A stretch of DNA of 64,000 nt, taken from assembly GCF_014230315.1 (NCBI RefSeq), contig NZ_JACLAW010000004.1, positions 248,001-312,000 of the forward strand, given 5' to 3'. Positions 54,959 to 63,423 of the stretch are shown here, piece after piece. A program made the position numbers and the translations under genes. The DNA is from Novosphingobium flavum (GTDB taxonomy: Bacteria > Pseudomonadota > Alphaproteobacteria > Sphingomonadales > Sphingomonadaceae). The stretch's first letter is position 1, and every line of letters begins with the position of its first letter. The notes under the pieces were generated by a model that saw nothing but the letters and a program-made list of their open reading frames with translations, made no database searches and was not told the origin of the DNA.

Positions 54959-55166
54959 GATACCGCCCCCACCAGCCACAGCCCTTCATCCCGCTCTCCA
55001 CGGCGCCGATCCGTTCGGCCGCCAATGATGAGGACGATAGGGCCAAGGCGCGGTGCCTGTCAGGACGACTGTGGGCGCTCTTATGGACTCGGCAGGCATC
55101 GTTATGCCCGGTGCCTGTACGCGGGTTTATAGTCGGCCCGACCATCACGGCGAGGAAGGGCAAGGC
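54959..55166. promoter_or_regulatory. divergent regulatory region between amidohydrolase operons
   Basis: 208 bp. CAGGCA...TGCCTG flanks a CGTTATGCC stretch around 55091-55116, and GTTTATAGTCGGCC follows at about 55124. A similar TTTATGGGGCC word occurs in the other divergent gap near 60091. No clear promoter hexamers. Confidence 0.35.
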
Positions 55167-56033
55167 GTGGCGACCCGGCTGATAGATACCCATCCGCACA
55201 TTATCTCGCCCGATACGGCGCGCTATCCGGTGACCCCGCTGGGGGGCAAGCGATCGGCCTGGTCGGAAAAGCGGCCGTGCGATTTTGCCGGGCTGGTGGC
55301 GCAGATGGACGCGGCCGGGGTGGACAAGGCGGCGATCGTCCATTCCTCCACCACCTATGGCTACAATGCCGACTATGTGGCCGATGCCATCGCCGCGCAC
55401 CGCGACAGGTTTGCCGGGGTCTTCTCGGTCGACGTACTGGCGCAGGACGCGCCCGAGCGCATCCGCCACTGGCTGGCGCGCGGGCTGGACGGGCTGCGGC
55501 TGTTCGCTGCGGGCTCCACCGTCAAGGCGCGGCAGGACTGGATTGCCGATCCCGCAACTTACCCCGCATGGCAGTGCTGCGCCGACCTCGGTGTGTCGGT
55601 GGCCCTGTCGATCCGGCAGGAGGCGATCCCGCACCTGGTGGACGTGATGACCCGCTATCCCTCGGTCAGGATCATCGTCGATCACCTCCTGCTCTCGCCA
55701 ATCGAGGATGGGCCGCCCTATGCCGCCTCGGCCCCGCTGTTCAGCCTTGCCGATTATCCGCAGGTGTTCCTCAAGCTCACCACCAACAACGTGCGCCGCG
55801 CCGCAGACGGGCTGGCCACGGCCGAAAGCTTCTTCGGCAAGCTGGCAAGCGTGTTCGGCTCGGAGCGGATCTGCTGGGGATCCAACTTTCCCAACGAGGA
55901 GGGGACCCTCGCCCAGCAGGTGGACGAGGCGCGCGCGGCGCTGGCCTTCCTGCCCGAGGCCGACCGGCACAACATCTTCTGCGGCACGGCGATGACGCTT
56001 TACCCGGTGCTGGCGGACACGGTTGCGGCATGA
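55167..56033 (+). CDS. amidohydrolase-2 family protein, paralogue A (288 aa)
   Basis: GTG 55167 is chosen because it gives the family start VATRLIDTHPHIISPDTARY; an ATG at 55053 adds an unrelated extension. HPH metal motif at the N-terminus, VHSSTTYGYNADYVADAI, GLRLFAAGSTV, IIVDHLLLSP, then WGSNFPNEEG where most family members have an Asp (GSDxP). Strongly similar in sequence and motif order to the protein encoded at 60194, so they are paralogues. Its stop overlaps the dioxygenase-like gene by 4 nt. Probably hydrolyses a lactone or cyclic ester or acts as a C-C hydrolase or hydratase. Confidence 0.83.
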   Translation: MATRLIDTHPHIISPDTARYPVTPLGGKRSAWSEKRPCDFAGLVAQMDAAGVDKAAIVHSSTTYGYNADYVADAIAAHRDRFAGVFSVDVLAQDAPERIRHWLARGLDGLRLFAAGSTVKARQDWIADPATYPAWQCCADLGVSVALSIRQEAIPHLVDVMTRYPSVRIIVDHLLLSPIEDGPPYAASAPLFSLADYPQVFLKLTTNNVRRAADGLATAESFFGKLASVFGSERICWGSNFPNEEGTLAQQVDEARAALAFLPEADRHNIFCGTAMTLYPVLADTVAA

Positions 56034-56995
56034 GCGGGGCTGCCATCGCCATTCACGATATCGCCTGGCCGCGCCTGCGCGCGCCCGATCTTGACGTGAT
56101 GGAGGCCTTCCTCGTCGATTTCGGGCTGGTCCGCGCCGCGCGCACTGAGGACCGGCTTTACATGCGCGGCACGGGGCCGGCCCATCACATCCACATCACC
56201 GAAAAGGGCGATCCGGCTTTCGTCAGCCTCGCCTACCACGCCCGCTGCGAGGAGGATCTCCACCGCGCCGCCGACCTGCCCGACGCGGTCTCGCTGGTCC
56301 ATGCGATCGACGAGCCGGGCGGCGGGCGCCGTGTGCTGCTGCGTGAGCCCAGCAATGGCTTCCTGCTCGAGATCGTCCACGGCGTGGCCAGCGTGCCGGA
56401 ACTGCCGGTGGCCTACCGCGCGCCGCAGTGGGATGCGGAGATCATGCGCACGGTGGGCGATCCCGGGCGACTGCGCTTCGGTCCGGCCCATGTCCGCCGC
56501 ATCTCGCACGGGGTATTTTCCAGCCCCCGGCCCGAAGCGACGCTGGACTGGTTTCACCGTACGCTGGGCTTCCTGTGCACCGACGTGTTCTACATCGGTG
56601 AGCGCGACAACATGGCGGGCGGGTTCTACCGGCTCGATCGCGGGGCCGAGGCGGTCGATCACCACGTGCTCAACGTCTATCGCAACCCGCGCGCGGGGTT
56701 CCAGCATGCCTCCTTCGTGGTCGAGGATGCCGAGGATATCCTGATCGGCCACCAGCACCTGATGCGGGTGGGCCAGTACAAGCACTTGCGCGGCGTGGGC
56801 TATCACCCGCCCGGCGGGCAGATCTACGATTACTGGGTCAATCCGTTCGGCCAGATGCACGAGCTTTACCTGCCGACCCAGTTCTTCCCCAGCCACGCGC
56901 CCGCCAACATCATGCCTGCGCCGGCCCAGCACAATCCGGAATCGGAATTCGCCAACACGATCACGGAAGCTGCGGAAATTGGCATCGGCGACTGA
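56030..56995 (+). CDS. type I extradiol dioxygenase-like VOC protein (321 aa)
   Basis: ATG 56030 overlaps the preceding stop; the much longer open frame is a shadow. Two VOC modules, each with paired beta-alpha-beta units: residues about 8-118 and 152-285. The 2-His-1-carboxylate iron site is visible in the C-terminal half: H160 (or H154) in GPAHVRRISHGVF, H226 in GFQHASFVVED and E278 in QMHELYLPT. This pattern and the length match catechol/biphenyl-diol 2,3-dioxygenases. Immediately followed by an aconitase-like pair. Ring cleavage of a dihydroxylated aromatic is the natural hypothesis. Confidence 0.85.
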   Translation: MSGAAIAIHDIAWPRLRAPDLDVMEAFLVDFGLVRAARTEDRLYMRGTGPAHHIHITEKGDPAFVSLAYHARCEEDLHRAADLPDAVSLVHAIDEPGGGRRVLLREPSNGFLLEIVHGVASVPELPVAYRAPQWDAEIMRTVGDPGRLRFGPAHVRRISHGVFSSPRPEATLDWFHRTLGFLCTDVFYIGERDNMAGGFYRLDRGAEAVDHHVLNVYRNPRAGFQHASFVVEDAEDILIGHQHLMRVGQYKHLRGVGYHPPGGQIYDYWVNPFGQMHELYLPTQFFPSHAPANIMPAPAQHNPESEFANTITEAAEIGIGD

Positions 56996-56999
56996 ACCC

Positions 57000-58241
57000 A
57001 TGGCCATGGTCCAGAAGCTGCTGGCGCGCGCTGCCGGCAGGGCGGGCGTGGCGGTGGGCGAGGTGGTCCATCCCGTGCCTGACCTCGTGACGATCCATGA
57101 CGGCTTCGTCGAAGGGGCCTGGCGCGAGCTGGACGACCTGGGTTTTGCTGCCCTTGCCGATCCGGCCCGGGTGATGTTCGTGACCGACCACGAGGTGGCC
57201 TATGGCTCGCCGGCCGCCATCGCGCGCGGGGCCGAGATCCGGCGTATCGCCAAGGCGTGGAACGTGGGCCATTTCTACGACGTCGGGCGCGGCGGGCACG
57301 GCCACCTGTTCCCGCTGGAGCAGGGCATGGTCCGCCCCGGAGACTTCGTCTTCGCCTATGACATGCATTGCACCACTTTCGCCGCGGGCGGGGCGCTGGC
57401 ACTGGGCATCGGCCCGGAAGTGACCACGGTGCTTGCCACCGGCACCTTGTGGACGCAGGTGCCGCCAACGATCCGGATCGACCTTGCAGGCGAATTGCCG
57501 CCGGGCAGCCATCCGCGCGATGCCGGGTTCCTGCTGGCGTGGGAACTGGCGGCGCGCGCGCATGACTACCGCGCCATCGAGATTGGCGGGGCGGCGGCGC
57601 TGGCCGGGTTCGACCTTGCCGCGCGGGTTGCGCTGGTCAATTCCACGACCGAACTGGGCGTGGCGGCAATGCTGTTCGACGCTCCGCCGCCGGGCACTTC
57701 GGCCGCCGCCTTTGTCCCTTTCGTCAGCGATCCGGACGCGGTTTACGAGGACCGGCTGGCGCTGGACCTGTCGGCGGTGGCCCCCACCGTGGCCCTGCCC
57801 GGGGGGCCGGAGCGGGCCGTGCCGGTAACGGCCGCGGGTGGGCAGGCGGTCCAGCACGCCTTCATCGGCTCCTGCGGATCGGGCATGTTCGAGGACTTCG
57901 CCGCGGCCGCCGCCCTGATGGCGGGGCGGCGGATCGCCGATGGGGTGCGGATGGTGGTGGTGCCCGGATCGGTCGACTGCGCGCGGCGGCTGGCCGACGA
58001 GGGGCTGGCGGCGGCCTTTATGGCTGCGGGGGCCATGATCCTGCCCGCCGGGTGCGGCCCCTGCGCGGGCGGGCTGATGGCGCCGCTCGGCGCGGGCGAG
58101 GTCTCGATCTCCACGGCGGCGACCAACCACCATGGCCGTCTCGGCGCGGGCGAGGCTTGGCTGGGCAGTCCGCTGACCGTTGCTGCCTCGGCCATCGCCG
58201 GGCGCATCGCCGATCCGCGCGAGTTCCTCGCGCATGTCTGA
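57000..58241 (+). CDS. aconitase/isopropylmalate-isomerase large-subunit-like hydro-lyase (413 aa)
   Basis: ATG 57000 gives the family N-terminus MAMVQKLLARAAGR. Iron-sulfur ligands are kept: C292 in FIGSCGSGM and C352/C355 in AGCGPCAGG. The usual GSCTNxR loop has lost the Thr-Asn-Arg part, and the substrate segments VTDHEVAYGSP and DMHCTTFAAGG differ from LeuC. Length suits the short homoaconitase/LeuC class. The stop overlaps the small-subunit gene by 8 nt. With no leuB or leuA around, leucine synthesis is unlikely; hydration/dehydration of a ring-cleavage product (2-hydroxy acid) is more plausible. Confidence 0.85.
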   Translation: MAMVQKLLARAAGRAGVAVGEVVHPVPDLVTIHDGFVEGAWRELDDLGFAALADPARVMFVTDHEVAYGSPAAIARGAEIRRIAKAWNVGHFYDVGRGGHGHLFPLEQGMVRPGDFVFAYDMHCTTFAAGGALALGIGPEVTTVLATGTLWTQVPPTIRIDLAGELPPGSHPRDAGFLLAWELAARAHDYRAIEIGGAAALAGFDLAARVALVNSTTELGVAAMLFDAPPPGTSAAAFVPFVSDPDAVYEDRLALDLSAVAPTVALPGGPERAVPVTAAGGQAVQHAFIGSCGSGMFEDFAAAAALMAGRRIADGVRMVVVPGSVDCARRLADEGLAAAFMAAGAMILPAGCGPCAGGLMAPLGAGEVSISTAATNHHGRLGAGEAWLGSPLTVAASAIAGRIADPREFLAHV

Positions 58242-58788
58242 GGGTGCGCCTGAGACGGAAGCGCTGCGGCGGCGGGGGCGCTGCCATGTCCTGCCCGATG
58301 GGGTGAGCCTTGACGACGGCATCATCCCCGCGCGCTTTTCGGCGCAGAGGGTGATGGACCCGGCCCTGCTGGCGCCGCACCTGTTCGAGACCGTGGATCC
58401 CGCTTTGGCGGCGCGGATTTCGCCGGGCGACATCATTATGGCGGGGCGGGACTTCGCCTCGGGCAAGCCGCGCCTGCAAGGGCTGATCGCGCTGGAGGCG
58501 CTCGGCCTGTCCGTCATCTGCACCTCGATGCCCTACAGGATCCTGCGCCGCGCCGTGGCCAGGGCGATCCCGGTGCTGACCGGGGCTGGCGATCCGGCCC
58601 ACCTCGCCTTAGACGGGGACGAGCTGTCAGTCGATTTTGCCGCCGGAACGCTGGTCAACCACACACGCGCCGCCAGCACGGCCTTGCCGCCGCTGGCTCC
58701 GGCGCTGGCCGCGATCGTGTCGAGCGGCGGCACGCGGGCCATGCTGCGCCGCTGGCTGGCGGCCCACCCCGAACAGGCGCGCCGTTAG
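58234..58788 (+). CDS. aconitase/LeuD small-subunit-like protein, divergent (184 aa)
   Basis: ATG 58234 overlaps the large subunit. The swivelling-domain pattern is visible: GRCHVLPDGVSLDDGIIPAR (family: GDNIDTDxIIPAR) and DIIMAGRDFASGKPRLQGLI in place of the canonical GxxFGCGSSREHAP loop. The catalytic Ser-Ser-Arg-Glu-His stretch is thus replaced by Ser-Gly-Lys-Pro-Arg, which would reshape the active site. It ends PEQARR and overlaps the converging MFS gene by 4 nt. It clearly belongs with the preceding gene as a heterodimer; the exact reaction is unknown. Confidence 0.82.
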   Translation: MSEGAPETEALRRRGRCHVLPDGVSLDDGIIPARFSAQRVMDPALLAPHLFETVDPALAARISPGDIIMAGRDFASGKPRLQGLIALEALGLSVICTSMPYRILRRAVARAIPVLTGAGDPAHLALDGDELSVDFAAGTLVNHTRAASTALPPLAPALAAIVSSGGTRAMLRRWLAAHPEQARR

Positions 58789-59999
58789 GCGCCGGCAGGT
58801 CGGCCGGGCCTGCTCGCCGCGCCGCTCTTGCTCCCGCCCGCCCCGCTCACTGCGACCAGCGGCAGGATCATCAGCGCCACCAGCCCGGCCACGACGAGGT
58901 AGAGCGCGGAAGGATTGGCGTGGAGCAGCCAGAAGAACAGCGGCGGACCGACCAGCACGCCAAGGAACGAGCCCTGGGTGATCAGGCCCGCCGTGGCCCC
59001 GCTTGCCTCGGGAAAGGGCACGGCGGCCGGGATCAGCGACCAGACCAGCGAATTGGCCGCGCCAATCGCCGTGCTGAACAGCACGACCAGTGCCAGGGCC
59101 TGGGCAAAATCGGCTCCAGCCCGGGCCAGCACGGCCAGCGCGAAAAGGCTGGAGAGTACGGCGCAGATCGGCAGGCCGACGCGAGGATGCTTCCTGAGGT
59201 CGGTCGCCACGACCAGCATGGCCCCACCGATGTTGGCACTCATCGCCCCGGCCACGGCCATCGCCGCCTCGGTGCCGCTGAGGCCGAAGCGGGTGTTGAA
59301 CAAGGTGGGCAGCATGACCATCAGGCTGACCTGCAGCAGGGCCGTGGCCCCGGCGCCGAGCGCGACGGCATAGGGGCGGGGGCTGGTGAGCACTTCGCGC
59401 GTCCCGCGCGAGCGGCTGGCATCGGAGGCCGAGGCGACCCGGCGCAGCAGCAGCACCGTCCCGCCGATGACCAGCGCGCCCACCGCGTGGCTGATGAAGG
59501 TCAGCCGCCAGGAAAGGCCTGCGGCGACGAGGTGCGCGCCGTAAAGCACGGCCACGGCGAAGCCAAGCGGGGTGTGCGCGGCCCAGAAGGCCATGGCCGC
59601 GCGGCGCCGGTCGGCCGAAGTGGTGCGCTGGATGAAGGCGGGACCCGCCACCGAAAGGCAGACATAGCCCACCCCCTGGAACAGGCGCGCGGCGAAGAGC
59701 TGGTCGGCATTGGCGCAGAGGCTCACCCCGATATCGCCGAGGATGGTCAGCGCCATCCCCGCGAGCAGGACCCGCACGTCGCCCATCCGGTCGACCAGGA
59801 TGCCCAGCGCCAGCGCGCCGAAGGCGCAGATCAGCGTGGGGATCGAGATGACCCAGCCGAGGCGGGTGCCGTCGATTCCGAACTCGGCCGAAATCGGCTT
59901 GAGGATCGGCACGGCCAGCGGCACCAGCGCCGTGGCAATGGAACCCGCGAGAAAGGCGATCACGATCGGGGTCCAGGCCTTGAGGCCGCTGCAGTCCAT
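58785..59999 (-). CDS. MFS transporter, CynX/NimT-like organic anion type (404 aa)
   Basis: ATG 59999 with GAGGAGAG upstream. Twelve hydrophobic helices; LGILVDRMGDVRVLLAG is the loop 2-3 motif, and TTSADRRRAAMAF the loop 4-5 region. Conserved small-residue helices (GLITQGSFLGVLVGPPLFFW) are typical. Divergent from the second amidohydrolase operon, with which it probably shares regulation, and unrelated in detail to the other MFS gene at 52680, so two substrates or two directions of transport are suggested. Confidence 0.9.
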   Translation of the reverse strand: MDCSGLKAWTPIVIAFLAGSIATALVPLAVPILKPISAEFGIDGTRLGWVISIPTLICAFGALALGILVDRMGDVRVLLAGMALTILGDIGVSLCANADQLFAARLFQGVGYVCLSVAGPAFIQRTTSADRRRAAMAFWAAHTPLGFAVAVLYGAHLVAAGLSWRLTFISHAVGALVIGGTVLLLRRVASASDASRSRGTREVLTSPRPYAVALGAGATALLQVSLMVMLPTLFNTRFGLSGTEAAMAVAGAMSANIGGAMLVVATDLRKHPRVGLPICAVLSSLFALAVLARAGADFAQALALVVLFSTAIGAANSLVWSLIPAAVPFPEASGATAGLITQGSFLGVLVGPPLFFWLLHANPSALYLVVAGLVALMILPLVAVSGAGGSKSGAASRPGRPAGA

Positions 60000-60193
60000 G
60001 CCCTGTCTCTCCTCGGTTCCGCGATCGCGTGTCGCGGTGTCGGGGCCACACTACCCGCTTCGCGCTGCGCCGTAATGCTCAGGCCGGCCAATTTATGGGG
60101 CCGGGCGTTTTCGGAATGAGCGGGCAGGCCGTTGGCGGGTGAAAGGTGGCCGGGCGGGCCGCGCGGGGAAAAGGCGCGGCATCGGGAGAGGTT

Positions 60194-61048
60194 ATGCCGA
60201 GCAGGATTCACGACATTCACCCGCACATCATCTCGGCCGACACCGCGCGCTACCCGGTCTCGCCGCTGGGGGGCAAGCGGTCGGACTGGTCGCACCACAG
60301 CGCGGTGGACTTCGCGGCGCTGGTGGCGGCGATGGACGCGGCCGGGGTGACCAAGGCGGCGATCGTCCATTCCTCCACCACCTATGGCTATGATGCCTCC
60401 TATCTCGCCGATGCCATCGCCGGGCACCACGGCCGCTTCACCGGGGTCTTCTCGGTCGATGTGCGCGGCCCCGAAGCGCCCGGGCGGATCCAGCACTGGC
60501 TCGATCGCGGGCTGACGGGGCTGCGCCTCTTCGCCGTGGGCAGCACGGTGCAGACCGACCAGTCGTGGCTGGCCGCGCCCGATACCTTCGATGCCTGGGC
60601 CTTCTGCGAGGAGTGCGAAGTCCCGGTGGCGATCTCGATGCGGCAGGACGGCCTGCCCTATCTGGCCGCGGTGATGGAGCGCTTTCCGAAAGTGCGGGTG
60701 GTACTCGATCACCTGCTCCACGCCCCCTTCGGCGATGGTCCGCCCTATGCCGCCGCGAACCCGATGTGGGACATGGCGCGCTATCCGGGCCTTTATCTCA
60801 AGCTGACGACGGCGCTGGTGCGGCGTTCGCAGCAGGATCTGGCGACGCCCGAGAGCTTCTTCGGCAAGCTGCTCGGCACTTTCGGGTCGGAGCGGATCGC
60901 ATGGGGTTCGAACTATCCGGCGATCGACGGCACTCTGCCCGAGATCGTGGCCGAAGCCGAGCAGGTACTCTCGATCCTGCCCGAGGCGGACCGGGAGAAC
61001 ATCTTCTGGCGCACGGCCGAAAGCCTTTACCCGGCGCTGGCGGACTGA
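60194..61048 (+). CDS. amidohydrolase-2 family protein, paralogue B (284 aa)
   Basis: ATG 60194 with GGGAGAG upstream. Begins PSRIHDIHPHIISADTARYP and shares the whole order of motifs with paralogue A at 55167: PLGGKRSDWS, VHSSTTYGYDASYLADAI, GLRLFAVGSTVQT, VVLDHLLHAPFGDGPPYAA, ESFFGKLLGTFGSERI. It also has Asn in WGSNYP at the family Asp position. First gene of a four-gene operon. The pair probably arose by duplication and may act on successive or related intermediates. Confidence 0.84.
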   Translation: MPSRIHDIHPHIISADTARYPVSPLGGKRSDWSHHSAVDFAALVAAMDAAGVTKAAIVHSSTTYGYDASYLADAIAGHHGRFTGVFSVDVRGPEAPGRIQHWLDRGLTGLRLFAVGSTVQTDQSWLAAPDTFDAWAFCEECEVPVAISMRQDGLPYLAAVMERFPKVRVVLDHLLHAPFGDGPPYAAANPMWDMARYPGLYLKLTTALVRRSQQDLATPESFFGKLLGTFGSERIAWGSNYPAIDGTLPEIVAEAEQVLSILPEADRENIFWRTAESLYPALAD

Positions 61049-61053
61049 GCGCC

Positions 61054-62001
61054 ATGGGCGCCGACATCCGCGTAGTCGATGCCGGGGGCACTCACGAGCG
61101 GGTCACCATCGAGCTGATGCGCCGCCTGCGCCTGTTCGAGCGGGTGGGGTTGAGCGTGGAGCGGACGCTGGTCACCAACGGCGGGGAAGCGGTCGACCTG
61201 CTCCTTGGCGGCAAGGCGGATGCGGCCTTGCAAGTGGGCTTCGGGCCGGCGCTGGCGGCCATTGCCGATGGCGCGCCGCTCAGGGTCGTGGCCGGGGCCA
61301 ACCTGCTGACCGTCCATGCGATCTATGCCCGCGATCCGGCAATCCGCAGCCTCGCCGATCTTGCCGGGCGCCGGGTGGGGGTGGGCGCGCTGGGCGCGCT
61401 GACGCACCAGCTGGCCGTTGCCGCGCTGCGCAAGCAGGGGCTTGATCCGGGCGCGGTCGAATTCGTCACGATCGGCAACAGCGCGGCGATCTTCCGCCAC
61501 CTGCTGGAAGACCGGATCGATGCCGGTTTCGGCGAAAGCGAGGTGTTCCACGATCAGGCGCGCTACGGGGTCCATGCCCTTGCCGATGCCGTGCTGTGGC
61601 GCGAACTGCCCGACTTTCCCAACCAGGCCTCGTTCGCCACGCTGGCGGCGCTGGGCGAGCGGCGCGAGGCGCTGGTGCGGGTGCTGGCCGCCCATGCCCT
61701 GCTTTACCGCGCGCTGCACCATGGTCCGGCGGAAGACTATCTCGCGGCATGGGCCGCCGCCCTGCCCGAATTTCCCGCCGCCGAGGGCGCGGTGCAGCTG
61801 GCCTTCTACCGTGAGAACCGGCCCTTCGCCGAAGACCTGCGCCTGCCCGAGCCCTCGGTCGCCATGTTGCAGCGGCTCAACCTTGCGATGGGCCGCCAGC
61901 AGGCCGTGCTGCCCTTTGCCGCGCTGGCCGACATGAGCCTTGCGGCCGAAGCCTGCGCCCTGGCCGACCATATCGAACAGACCTGCGAGAACCGGACATG
62001 A
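61054..62001 (+). CDS. NMT1/THI5-like substrate-binding-fold protein lacking a signal peptide (315 aa)
   Basis: ATG 61054 five bases after the amidohydrolase stop. Type 2 periplasmic-binding fold: ELMRRLRLFERVGLSVERTL, GGKADAALQVGFGPALAAIA, SLADLAGRRVGVGALGALTH, and ERIDAGF-like segment DRIDAGFGESEV. Usually these are ABC-transporter binding proteins, but here the N-terminus (MGADIRVVDAGG) is already in the fold: no signal peptide and no permease or ATPase nearby. It may therefore be a cytoplasmic binding protein or enzyme. Its stop overlaps the next ATG by 4 nt. Confidence 0.75.
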   Translation: MGADIRVVDAGGTHERVTIELMRRLRLFERVGLSVERTLVTNGGEAVDLLLGGKADAALQVGFGPALAAIADGAPLRVVAGANLLTVHAIYARDPAIRSLADLAGRRVGVGALGALTHQLAVAALRKQGLDPGAVEFVTIGNSAAIFRHLLEDRIDAGFGESEVFHDQARYGVHALADAVLWRELPDFPNQASFATLAALGERREALVRVLAAHALLYRALHHGPAEDYLAAWAAALPEFPAAEGAVQLAFYRENRPFAEDLRLPEPSVAMLQRLNLAMGRQQAVLPFAALADMSLAAEACALADHIEQTCENRT

Positions 62002-62969
62002 CCACCAGCACCGACCTGCGCCCGCTCGGCCGTTCCGGCCTTGCCATCCGCCCGCTTGCACTGGGCGGCAACGTCTTCGGCTGGACCGCCGACGAGGAGA
62101 CCTCGCACGCCGTGCTCGACCGGTTCGTCGATGCCGGGTTTTCGCTGGTCGACACGGCCGACGTCTACTCCAAATGGGTGCCGGGCAACCGGGGCGGAGA
62201 CAGCGAGGAGATCATCGGATCGTGGCTGGCGGCGCGCGGCGGCCGCGATAGGCTGGTAATAGCCACCAAGGTCGGCGGCGAAATGGCCCCGGGCGCCTCG
62301 GGGCTCTCGGCCCGGCACATCAAGCAGGCGGCCGAAGCCTCGCTCCTCCGCCTGCGCACCGACCACATCGATCTCTACCAGTCGCACTATCCCGATCCGG
62401 GGGTCCCGGTGGACGAGACCCTGCGCGCCTATGGCGACCTGATCGCCGAGGGCAAGGTCCGCGCGATCGGCCTGTCCAACCACGATCCGGCGCAATTGCG
62501 CGCAGCGCTGGCGGCGGCCGGCCCGGGCCTGCCGCGCTACGAAGTGCTTCAGCCGCTCTACAACCTCTGCGACCGCGCCGGGTTCGAGCGGGACTTCGCC
62601 CCCGTCTGCCGGGCCGAGGGGCTGGGCGTGATCAGCTTCAAGGCGCTCGCCAACGGCTTCCTCAGCGGCAAGTACCGGAGCCCCGCCGACCTTGCCGGAA
62701 GCAAGCGCGCCAAGGCGGTGAAAGGCTACCTCGATGCGCGGGGGCTGGCGATCCTCACCGCGCTTGACGAGGTTGCGGCCCGGCTCGGCGCCAGTCCGGC
62801 GCAGGTCGCCGTGGCCTGGGTCATTTCCCGGCCCGAAGTCACCGCGCCGATCGCCAGCGCGACTTCGGTCGCACAGGTGGAGAGCCTGCTCGGCGCGGTG
62901 CGGCTGGTGCTGGACGCCGATGCCCTCGCGGCGCTCGATCGCACCAGCGCCCCGGCCGAGGCGGCGTAA
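61998..62969 (+). CDS. aldo/keto reductase (323 aa)
   Basis: NADPH-dependent oxidoreductase with an (alpha/beta)8 barrel. Catalytic residues: Asp in FVDAGFSLVDTADVYSKW, Tyr nearby, Lys in VIATKVGGEM, His in LYQSHYPDP. The cofactor region is SRPEVTAPIASATSVAQVES. Resembles the YghZ/L-glyceraldehyde reductase and pyridoxal-type AKR group. Coupled by 4-nt overlap to the binding-protein-like gene and 4 nt before the cupin gene. Reduces an aldehyde or ketone intermediate of the pathway. Confidence 0.92.
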   Translation: MTTSTDLRPLGRSGLAIRPLALGGNVFGWTADEETSHAVLDRFVDAGFSLVDTADVYSKWVPGNRGGDSEEIIGSWLAARGGRDRLVIATKVGGEMAPGASGLSARHIKQAAEASLLRLRTDHIDLYQSHYPDPGVPVDETLRAYGDLIAEGKVRAIGLSNHDPAQLRAALAAAGPGLPRYEVLQPLYNLCDRAGFERDFAPVCRAEGLGVISFKALANGFLSGKYRSPADLAGSKRAKAVKGYLDARGLAILTALDEVAARLGASPAQVAVAWVISRPEVTAPIASATSVAQVESLLGAVRLVLDADALAALDRTSAPAEAA

Positions 62970-62973
62970 GGCG

Positions 62974-63411
62974 ATGAGCTTCACCGTCCGCCGGGTGGTG
63001 ACGGGCCACGACGCGGCCGGAAAGGCCGTGGTGGCGAGCGACGGCCCGGTCATGGCCGCCGCGCCCCGCCCCGGGCAGGAGGCCTGCGTGATCTGGGCCG
63101 ATCCGGTCCCCACCGATAATGCCGCGCCCGGCGACGGCGCCGCGCTTGCGGCCGGTTCGCGCCTGCCGGGCGGGGCCGTGTTCCGGCTGGTCCGCTATGC
63201 CCCCGGCGCGAGCGGCAACATGCACCGGACCCTGACCACCGACTACGGCGTGGTGACCGAAGGGACGATCACGCTGGAACTGGACGACGGGCTTGCCGTC
63301 CACCTTGCCGCCGGCGACGTGCTGGTCCAGCGCGGCACGATCCATCGCTGGCACAATCCCGGCCCGGGAAGCTGCACCGTGGCCTTCATCCTGCTCGACG
63401 CGGCGCGCTGA
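62974..63411 (+). CDS. cupin-domain protein (145 aa)
   Basis: ATG 62974 follows AAGGCG; the longer frame is a shadow of the reductase. Single small beta-barrel: motif 1 is modified (ASGNMHRTLTTDYGVVTEGTI, one His and an Asp) and motif 2 is AGDVLVQRGTIHRWHNPGPG, with a metal-type His. Members of this subgroup include small oxygenases or isomerases and sensor proteins in aromatic catabolism. End of the operon; converges on a LysR gene. Confidence 0.82.
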   Translation: MSFTVRRVVTGHDAAGKAVVASDGPVMAAAPRPGQEACVIWADPVPTDNAAPGDGAALAAGSRLPGGAVFRLVRYAPGASGNMHRTLTTDYGVVTEGTITLELDDGLAVHLAAGDVLVQRGTIHRWHNPGPGSCTVAFILLDAAR

Positions 63412-63423
63412 TCGCGCTTTGCG

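Noticed and set aside
57000..58788. LeuC/LeuD for leucine biosynthesis
   Set aside because: No leuA or leuB nearby, catalytic loops differ, and the pair is embedded in a catabolic operon.
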